In this document: in pieces, positions 15,272 to 20,460 of the stretch | Numbering within the stretch: position 1 is the stretch's first letter | Layout of the letters: every line of letters begins with the position of its first letter | NCBI GenBank assembly: GCA_937884735.1 | Contig: CAKZYI010000496.1 | Coordinates: forward strand, 1-20,460 | Direction: 5' to 3' | From: an uncultured Pleurocapsa sp. | GTDB taxonomy: Bacteria; Cyanobacteriota; Cyanobacteriia; Cyanobacteriales; Xenococcaceae | Length of the DNA stretch: 20,460 nt | Made by a program: the position numbers and the translations under genes | The notes under the pieces: generated by a model | Told to the model about the DNA's origin: nothing | The model's database searches: none | What the model saw: the letters and a program-made list of their open reading frames with translations, nothing else

Positions 15272-16804
15272 ATGTTGGCTAGGGTTTGGAGTGCAGCGAT
15301 CGCAGGTATTGACGCTATCAAGGTAGGAGTTGAAGTGGATGTATCTGGAGGACTCCCAAAAATCATTGTGGTTGGATTACCTGATGTGGCAGTCCAAGAA
15401 TCTAGAGAAAGAGTCAAGGCAGCTCTCAAAAATGCCAATTTTGCCTTTCCTGTGCGTAAAATTGTAATCAATCTTACCCCTGCCGATTTACGCAAAGAAG
15501 GTCCTTGTTTTGATTTGCCCATTAGCGTGGGTATTTTAGCTGCATCTGAGCAAATAGATCCACAGTTATTGGGAGATTATTTATTCTATGGAGAGGTATC
15601 CTTAGACGGTACATTAAGACCCGTATCAGGAGTATTACCTATTGCTGCTGCCGCACATAAAATGGGAATTGCGGGCTTGATTTTACCCAAAGGCAATGCT
15701 CAAGAAGCAGCAGTAGTTAAAGACATTTCAGTATATGGATTTGAAAACCTAAATCAAGTAGCAGATTTTCTCAATCAGCCAAATAAATATCAACCTACTG
15801 TTGTTGAAGAGCAGTCAAAAAAACCAGACTCATTAATACAATTTTCTAATTTAAAAGATGTCAAGGGGCAAGTACACGCCCGTAGAGCTTTAGAAATTGC
15901 CGCAGCAGGAGGTCATAACTTAATATTTGTCGGGCCACCAGGAAGTGGGAAAACTATGTTAGCTCAACGTCTTCCTGGTATTTTACCAAATCTTTCTTTT
16001 GAAGAGGCTTTAGAAGTTTCCCAAATTCACTCTGTGGCTGGTTTACTCAAAGATCGGGGATATTTAGTTACCAAAAGACCCTTTCGCAGCCCTCATCATT
16101 CAGCTTCTGGGCCTTCGCTGGTTGGTGGCGGTAGCTACCCACGCCCTGGGGAAATATCTTTAGCTCACAAAGGAATTTTATTTTTAGATGAGTTAACAGA
16201 ATTCAAACGTAATGTATTAGAATACCTGCGCCAACCTTTAGAAGATGGTCGGGTAACTATTTCTCGCACTCGTCAATCGGTAGTTTTTCCAGCTCAGTTT
16301 ACCTTAGTTGCTAGTACTAACCCCTGTCCTTGTGGATATTTTGGCGATCCGATTCAAAATTGCACCTGTTCACCTCGACAAAGAGAATCTTACTGGGGAA
16401 AGCTTTCAGGACCATTGATGGATAGAATCGATCTACAAGTGGCAGTTAATCGCCTCAAACCAGAAGAGATGACCAGACAATCTATAGGAGAAGACTCGGA
16501 AGCTGTCAGGAATAGAGTAGTAGCTGCTAGAAACATAGCTGAACAACGATTCATTAAGGATACAGTTGTCAGCTGTAATGCTCAAATGCGATCGCAGCAT
16601 CTGAGAGAATATTGCGTCTTGGATGATAGTAGCCGCAATTTACTAGAAGGAGCAATACGCAAGCTGGGTCTATCTGCCAGAGCAATGGATCGAGTTTTGA
16701 AAGTATCTCGTACTATTGCTGACCTGGCAGGGGAGCATGATTTGAAGACTCATCATTTAGCAGAAGCAATTCAATATCGCACTATAGATAGAATGCAAGA
16801 CTAA
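15272..16804 (+). CDS. comM: ComM/YifB family AAA+ ATPase (Mg-chelatase-like)
   Basis: ComM is a ring-forming helicase that drives branch migration during integration of DNA taken up by natural transformation; the family was once annotated as Mg-chelatase subunit. The 510-residue product has the full layout: an N-terminal ChlI-like domain (about 20-140), Walker A GPPGSGKT at 221-228, Walker B GILFLDEL at 301-308, a cysteine cluster CPCGYFGDPIQNCTC, an arginine-rich sensor region, and the C-terminal Mg-chelatase-type lid ending around HHLAEAIQYRTIDR. The length is normal. The start MLARVWSAAIAGIDA fits the family exactly, although no Shine-Dalgarno is visible. It is a lone gene convergent with metK and ends in a perfect hairpin. 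Two HIP1 sites lie inside it. Its presence fits a competence-capable cyanobacterium but does not prove competence. Confidence 0.93.
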   Translation: MLARVWSAAIAGIDAIKVGVEVDVSGGLPKIIVVGLPDVAVQESRERVKAALKNANFAFPVRKIVINLTPADLRKEGPCFDLPISVGILAASEQIDPQLLGDYLFYGEVSLDGTLRPVSGVLPIAAAAHKMGIAGLILPKGNAQEAAVVKDISVYGFENLNQVADFLNQPNKYQPTVVEEQSKKPDSLIQFSNLKDVKGQVHARRALEIAAAGGHNLIFVGPPGSGKTMLAQRLPGILPNLSFEEALEVSQIHSVAGLLKDRGYLVTKRPFRSPHHSASGPSLVGGGSYPRPGEISLAHKGILFLDELTEFKRNVLEYLRQPLEDGRVTISRTRQSVVFPAQFTLVASTNPCPCGYFGDPIQNCTCSPRQRESYWGKLSGPLMDRIDLQVAVNRLKPEEMTRQSIGEDSEAVRNRVVAARNIAEQRFIKDTVVSCNAQMRSQHLREYCVLDDSSRNLLEGAIRKLGLSARAMDRVLKVSRTIADLAGEHDLKTHHLAEAIQYRTIDRMQD

Positions 16805-16836
16805 TTTTATCCAATTGAAGCTGGATAAAATTAGTC
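16799..16836. terminator. Hairpin at the convergent ends of comM and metK
   Basis: Perfect 15-base arms (GACTAATTTTATCCA and its complement) enclose an eight-base loop. The comM stop codon lies inside the left arm. No T-run follows on either strand, so it may act as a bidirectional terminator of limited strength or a 3' end stabiliser. Confidence 0.65.
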
Positions 16837-16931
16837 AGGGGTTCGTAACAATATCAGAGTTTTTGCGTGTATGAACTCCCTACATTCCTCTACATTAGCT
16901 TTTAAAGATAATTTTAGTTGGCGATCGATTT

Positions 16932-18179
16932 TTACGCTGCAGATAGAAGCAAATCTCTTAATAATGCTGCTTTGTCAGTTTTTTCCCAAGGTAAATCTAA
17001 ATCATCTCTTCCGAAATGACCATAGGCAGCTACATCTTGATAAAAGCAACCACCTCTTTCTTGGGGTAAATTACGCAAGTTAAGAGTTTGAATAATCCCT
17101 GCAGGGCGTAATTCAAAATGTTGTCTAACTAAATCTAAAAGCTTTTCTTCTGCTACTTTTGCTGTACCAAAAGTTTCGATAAAGATACTAGTTGGTCTGG
17201 CAACACCAATAGCATAGCTCACCTGTACTTCGCATTTATCAGCTAAACCAGCCGCTACGATATTATTTGCTACATAACGACAAGCATAAGAAGCACTACG
17301 ATCTACTTTTGTAGGATCTTTTCCTGAAAACGCACCTCCCCCATGACGAGAATAACCACCGTAAGTATCTACAATAATCTTACGACCAGTCAAACCCGAA
17401 TCACCTTGTGGCCCACCAATTACAAACTTTCCCGTGGGATTAACTAGAAAGCGAGTATCACTATCAGGCTTAATTTCTAAATCGGCAAATACAGGTTGGA
17501 CTACCGAAGACCAAAGATCTTCATGTATTTTTTTCTGTACGGCACTACCTTCTGAAATATCACCAATAGTTTCAGTATGTTGAGTAGAAACAAGAATAGT
17601 ATCAATACCTACAGGTTTACCATCTTGGTATTTGACTGAAACCTGAGTCTTACCATCAGGACGTAGATAAGATAGTCCTCCTTGTTTTCGCACCTGCGCT
17701 AGAAGACGAGACATACGGTGAGCCAAGCTAATGGGCATCGGCATCAATTCAGGAGTTTCGTTACAAGCAAACCCAAACATTATTCCCTGGTCGCCCGCAC
17801 CAATTTGGTCTAATTCACTATCGCTTAGGTTTTCTCTTTGTTCTTGTGCAGAAGTTACTCCTTGAGCAATATCTGGAGACTGTTCGTCCAGAGCAACTAA
17901 TACAGAGCAACTATCTGCTGAAAAACCATTTTCGGCATTAGTAAAGCCAATTTCAGCAATTTTTTTTCTCACTAATTCGACATAGTTGACTTCAGCTTTG
18001 GTAGTTATCTCTCCAGTAACTAAAACCAAGCCTGTATTGACCACCACTTCTGCTGCAACACGGCTTAGAGGATCTTGAGTGAGCAACGCATCTAAGATGG
18101 TATCGGAAATTTGATCACAGATTTTATCAGGATGACCTTCTGTGACTGATTCGGAAGTAAATAAATAATTACGAGACAA
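16932..18179 (-). CDS. metK: S-adenosylmethionine synthetase
   Basis: Cytosolic enzyme making S-adenosylmethionine, the main methyl donor, from ATP and methionine. All signature elements are present in the 415-residue product: GHPDK at 15-19 with the catalytic His16, GAGDQG at 127-132, and the phosphate-binding GGGAFSGKD at 280-288. The length is typical of cyanobacterial MetK. The start must be TTG at 18179: the protein family begins here (MSRxYLFTSESVTEGHPDK), an in-frame TGA lies 18 bases upstream, and no ATG intervenes. A GAGAGG (18191-18196) sits 11 bases before it as a plausible ribosome binding site. Only 101 bases separate it from the HAD gene upstream, and no SAM riboswitch structure was recognised there. 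The two may be cotranscribed. Confidence 0.96.
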   Translation of the reverse strand: MSRNYLFTSESVTEGHPDKICDQISDTILDALLTQDPLSRVAAEVVVNTGLVLVTGEITTKAEVNYVELVRKKIAEIGFTNAENGFSADSCSVLVALDEQSPDIAQGVTSAQEQRENLSDSELDQIGAGDQGIMFGFACNETPELMPMPISLAHRMSRLLAQVRKQGGLSYLRPDGKTQVSVKYQDGKPVGIDTILVSTQHTETIGDISEGSAVQKKIHEDLWSSVVQPVFADLEIKPDSDTRFLVNPTGKFVIGGPQGDSGLTGRKIIVDTYGGYSRHGGGAFSGKDPTKVDRSASYACRYVANNIVAAGLADKCEVQVSYAIGVARPTSIFIETFGTAKVAEEKLLDLVRQHFELRPAGIIQTLNLRNLPQERGGCFYQDVAAYGHFGRDDLDLPWEKTDKAALLRDLLLSAA

Positions 18180-18280
18180 TTTTGTATAGTCCTCTCAAAG
18201 AGATTAAATAAGTATAGGTTTGCAGAATTTTAACCTAGACATCCCAGCATAAATTCCATAATACAGGTTTACTTTAATGA

Positions 18281-19042
18281 TTACAAAATTTGCATTTCTG
18301 ATAAATTTAAAATTTGAACATCTGCTGAAAGAGAAAGGGAATTAGTATAGCGATTGATACCGATAGTTCCCTTCGCTCCTGCTGCTTTTGCCATGTGAAT
18401 ATCGGCTTGAGAATCCCCCACCATTAAGGTTTTTTCAGGGGCTATATCTAAGACATTACAAGCATTGATATAGAGTTGCGGATTGGGTTTGAAGAGTGTT
18501 TGTTCTACCCCCATACTCAGATCGATGTAGTTTTGTAGTTCATGATTGGCAACAAATCCCTCTACTCCTTTTGTAGAATCAGCAGAAAGGATTCCTAACT
18601 TTAATCCCGAATTTTTGAAAGATTGAAGCATATTTTTAACTTCAGGAAATATGGGAGCAGATTCGGCTGTTTTAGTTAGATATTTTGATTCCAATATTTC
18701 TGTAAAGGCTTCTTGAGCAATTTTCTTTGCTTCTTGCCAACTGCGTCCTGTTTCAGCTATGTATGCCGCAGTAGCTATTTCATTTTCTTGACGACTACCA
18801 ACAGCCAGTAAACCTGTGGGATCTAAAGTGTTATCTTGAATGCCATAAGCCATTGTCAATGGCTCTCCTACTCCTGGTATTTGAGCATCGATTAGACGCG
18901 CTCTTTGAATGCCTATTTCTCGCCAAAATGATAAAGAGTTTTCTAAAGTTCCATCTTTATCAAAGATAACTGCGGCTATATTCTCAAATCTTACGCCCCT
19001 GCAGGCGATTGTGCGTTCGACTGGAGATATCCTAGTAGACAA
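18281..19042 (-). CDS. HAD-superfamily hydrolase (phosphoglycolate phosphatase-like)
   Basis: A phosphatase-type HAD protein of about 253 residues. Motif I is FDKDGTLE with nucleophile Asp28 and acid Asp30 (from the start at 19042); motif II is the Ser of ILSADS; motif III is the Lys of FKPNP; motif IV is MVGDSQADI. A helical cap of about 100 residues lies between motifs I and II (subfamily IA style), as in phosphoglycolate phosphatase and related enzymes; the substrate cannot be told. The frame is open up to a TTG at 19087, but that TTG lies in the loop of a terminator hairpin whose T-run follows. TTG at 19042, with GGAGAG five bases before it, is therefore preferred. There is no ATG anywhere in the first 60 codons. 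It is downstream of rpsA and upstream of metK on the same strand. Confidence 0.85.
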   Translation of the reverse strand: MSTRISPVERTIACRGVRFENIAAVIFDKDGTLENSLSFWREIGIQRARLIDAQIPGVGEPLTMAYGIQDNTLDPTGLLAVGSRQENEIATAAYIAETGRSWQEAKKIAQEAFTEILESKYLTKTAESAPIFPEVKNMLQSFKNSGLKLGILSADSTKGVEGFVANHELQNYIDLSMGVEQTLFKPNPQLYINACNVLDIAPEKTLMVGDSQADIHMAKAAGAKGTIGINRYTNSLSLSADVQILNLSEMQIL

Positions 19043-19047
19043 AATTT

Positions 19048-19053
19048 CTCTCC
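19048..19053 (-). promoter_or_regulatory. Ribosome binding site deciding the HAD gene start
   Basis: GGAGAG on the minus strand lies five bases before the TTG at 19042. It supports this start over the TTG at 19087, which sits inside a terminator loop. Confidence 0.5.
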
Positions 19054-19069
19054 AATCAATTAATCGATG

Positions 19070-19096
19070 AAAAAAAGAGAGGGTCAATTCCCTCTC
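19070..19096 (-). terminator. Intrinsic terminator downstream of rpsA
   Basis: On the minus strand, GAGAGGG, a six-base loop AATTGA and CCCTCTC form a perfect seven-pair stem followed by seven T. It lies about 130 bases after the rpsA stop. A weaker AAAAGC/GCTTTT hairpin followed by T-rich sequence at about 19118-19150 may be a first stop signal. Confidence 0.85.
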
Positions 19097-19228
19097 AATA
19101 GATTTTACTTGTTAATAAAACAAAAGCCCTCAAGCTCATTGCTTTTTGTTGCGTCTAAGATTTGTTCGGCGATATCTTCTTCACGTAATTAATTTACTGC
19201 TTCTGATTCTTCTGAACTTCAACCTCTT

Positions 19229-20383
19229 TTAGCTATCACCTTTGATTGCTTCGACAACATTTTCTACCGTTTCTTCTACGGCTTCAACTGTTCCTTCAAC
19301 TACAGAAGTAGTTGTTTCTACTACGTTTTCTACTACATCCGTTACTGCTTCTACTGCTTGTTCAACAATTTCGCCAGCTTCTGCTGCAGACTCTTCAGTT
19401 GTTTCCACCACTTCTTCTACTATTGGCTCTTCGGTTGCGGGGGTAATTTCTCCTGCTGCTTCTTCTAAGGAGATTCCTTCTGCTTCGGCTAATAATTTCT
19501 GACGATATTTTTCAGCCATTTCTTCAGCTTTCTCAAATACGATTTCTCTGTTTTTGAGCATGTCGCCTGGTTCTGGCTCAAGTTGCTTAGTAGAGAGAGA
19601 TATACGACCTCTTTCTGCATCTAAGTCAATAATCATTACTTTTAGTTCATCATTGACACCAAACACGCTGTGGGGGGTATCAATGTGATCGTGAGATATT
19701 TCTGAGATGTGCAACAGTCCGCTAACCCCACCAATGTCAATAAACGCACCGTAAGGCTTAATACCACGTACAGACCCCTTGACAACTTGACCTACCTCGA
19801 GACCGTTCATTTTGCTCTCTACTAATGCTCGGCGATGGCTTAGGACTAGTCTATTGCGTTCTTCATCTACTTCCAAGAACTTAAGTGGTAAATCTTCACC
19901 CACTAAGTCTTCCTTAGCTTCCCTCGCGCTTATGTGGGAGCCTGGAATAAAACCTCTTAAGCCTTCTATTCTAACTAATGCACCACCACGGTTAGTAGCA
20001 AAAACGTTGGAACGTACCGTAGCATCTTCCTGCTGTAACTGTCGAACTCTTTCCCAAGCACGCATGTATTCAATACGTCTTATAGATAAGGTAAGCTGAC
20101 CGTCTTCGTTTTCGTCAGTAAGAATAAAGAATTCTCTAGTTTCGTCTGCTTGTAGAACTTCAGTGGGATTGTCAACTCGGTTAATTGACATTTCTTGAAT
20201 GGGAATATACGCTGCTGTTTTTGCACCAATGTCAATCAAAGCACCCCTTGGTTCCATACTAAAAACTGTTCCTGCTACTATATCTCCAGGGCTAAAATGA
20301 TAGTCATATTTGTCGAGGAGGGCAGCGAAATCTTCGTGAGTAAAACCAATATCCTTAGTACTGTTTGCTGGCAGATTGGCCAA
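19229..20383 (-). CDS. rpsA: 30S ribosomal protein S1, three-domain cyanobacterial form with long acidic tail
   Basis: S1 binds mRNA on the small ribosomal subunit and helps start translation. The 384-residue product has three S1 (OB-fold) domains at about 32-102, 118-184 and 196-267, the last being the canonical VGQVVKGSVRGIKPYGAFIDIGG form; cyanobacterial and chloroplast S1 have three rather than the six of E. coli. Residues 305-384 are an extended Glu/Val/Ala/Thr tail of repeating VVE, TVE and AVE units, making the protein longer than the roughly 310-330 residues usual in cyanobacteria. The start appears to be TTG at 20383. An in-frame ATG at 20413 is cut off by a TGA at 20396-20398, and no Met codon occurs again until residue 43, inside the first S1 domain. 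No Shine-Dalgarno was found. It ends at an intrinsic terminator. Confidence 0.94.
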   Translation of the reverse strand: MANLPANSTKDIGFTHEDFAALLDKYDYHFSPGDIVAGTVFSMEPRGALIDIGAKTAAYIPIQEMSINRVDNPTEVLQADETREFFILTDENEDGQLTLSIRRIEYMRAWERVRQLQQEDATVRSNVFATNRGGALVRIEGLRGFIPGSHISAREAKEDLVGEDLPLKFLEVDEERNRLVLSHRRALVESKMNGLEVGQVVKGSVRGIKPYGAFIDIGGVSGLLHISEISHDHIDTPHSVFGVNDELKVMIIDLDAERGRISLSTKQLEPEPGDMLKNREIVFEKAEEMAEKYRQKLLAEAEGISLEEAAGEITPATEEPIVEEVVETTEESAAEAGEIVEQAVEAVTDVVENVVETTTSVVEGTVEAVEETVENVVEAIKGDS

Positions 20384-20441
20384 ATGGGGTAGGAGTCAAA
20401 GTTGTGTGTCCATTTTTTTTTTATTCGACGTTTCTCGTTTC

Positions 20442-20456
20442 TGCAGTGTCCCTGCA
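20442..20456. repeat. Small inverted repeat at the right edge
   Basis: TGCAG and CTGCA flank a five-base loop, followed on the plus strand by TTTT at the window end. It may be the end signal of a gene beyond the edge or part of the rpsA leader; it cannot be decided from the window. Confidence 0.3.
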
Positions 20457-20460
20457 TTTT

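Larger units (their letters stand above)
1997..16595. repeat. HIP1 octamer GCGATCGC, thirteen dispersed copies
   Basis: Exact copies begin at 1997, 2781, 6793, 6849, 7250, 7529, 7830, 8727, 9254, 12636, 13970, 15296 and 16588. For an 8-base word, less than one copy is expected by chance in 20 kb. The excess of this palindrome is a known mark of cyanobacterial genomes. Most copies lie inside genes. None occurs in the MurG gene or in the last 3.8 kb. Confidence 0.9.

Noticed and set aside
18180..18280. SAM riboswitch in the metK leader
   Set aside because: Only about 100 AT-rich bases lie between the genes and no conserved riboswitch core or multi-helix junction could be recognised.
19242..19502. 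Plus-strand open frame of 86 codons rich in Ser and Thr
   Set aside because: It is the exact antisense of the repetitive rpsA tail; the composition simply mirrors the Glu/Val repeats.
1..20460. tRNA, rRNA, CRISPR arrays, insertion sequences, integrases, toxin-antitoxin or defence genes
   Set aside because: None was recognised on reading both strands; no GTTCRANYC-type T-arm, no regularly spaced repeats and no transposase or nuclease motifs were seen.

Overview
This window looks like chromosomal core sequence from an AT-rich cyanobacterium. The evidence is thirteen exact copies of the cyanobacterial palindrome GCGATCGC (HIP1), a lipoprotein PsbQ (CyanoQ) of photosystem II, a HisZ subunit, cyanobacterial-type MutL, MetK and three-domain S1 protein, a DUF4388 (PATAN) protein, and a PEP-CTERM-like surface protein. 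No phage, transposase, CRISPR, rRNA or tRNA gene was seen. The genus cannot be fixed from the sequence alone; a Pleurocapsa- or Stanieria-like organism is only a guess.

Layout. 1-1.2 kb: signal peptidase I (lepB, minus strand) and a long AT-rich spacer. 1.2-4.8 kb (plus): a DUF4388 protein, a J-domain/TPR protein and hisZ, closed by a strong hairpin shared with the convergent PEP-CTERM-like gene. 5.3-6.0 kb: a 640-base spacer with a short tandem repeat. 6.0-7.7 kb (minus): mutL. 8.0-8.5 kb (plus): a small YRG-motif protein behind a near-consensus promoter. 8.5-11.2 kb (minus): a glycine-oxidase-like flavoprotein, psbQ, and an alpha/beta-hydrolase-fold protein, with a clear intrinsic terminator between psbQ and the flavoprotein. 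11.2-12.3 kb (plus): a MurG of the Staphylococcus/Firmicutes type behind a strong Shine-Dalgarno. 12.4-15.0 kb (minus): two adjacent reading frames that together make one FHA-PAS-PAS-GGDEF-EAL protein, interrupted by a single in-frame TAA. 15.3-16.8 kb (plus): comM. 16.9-20.4 kb (minus): metK, a HAD hydrolase and rpsA, all apparently starting with TTG.

The genes are mostly housekeeping: protein export, histidine synthesis, mismatch repair, photosystem II assembly, peptidoglycan, DNA uptake processing, SAM synthesis and translation. They do not form one pathway. No complete new system is evident. The points most worth following up are the stop codon splitting the signalling protein, whose EAL domain has also lost conserved residues; the apparently foreign MurG; the alpha/beta-hydrolase protein next to psbQ whose nucleophile position is glycine; and the surface protein whose C-terminal sorting signal reads PFGVS in place of PEP. 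Several gene starts differ from the longest reading frame because terminators or ribosome binding sites rule the longer form out.
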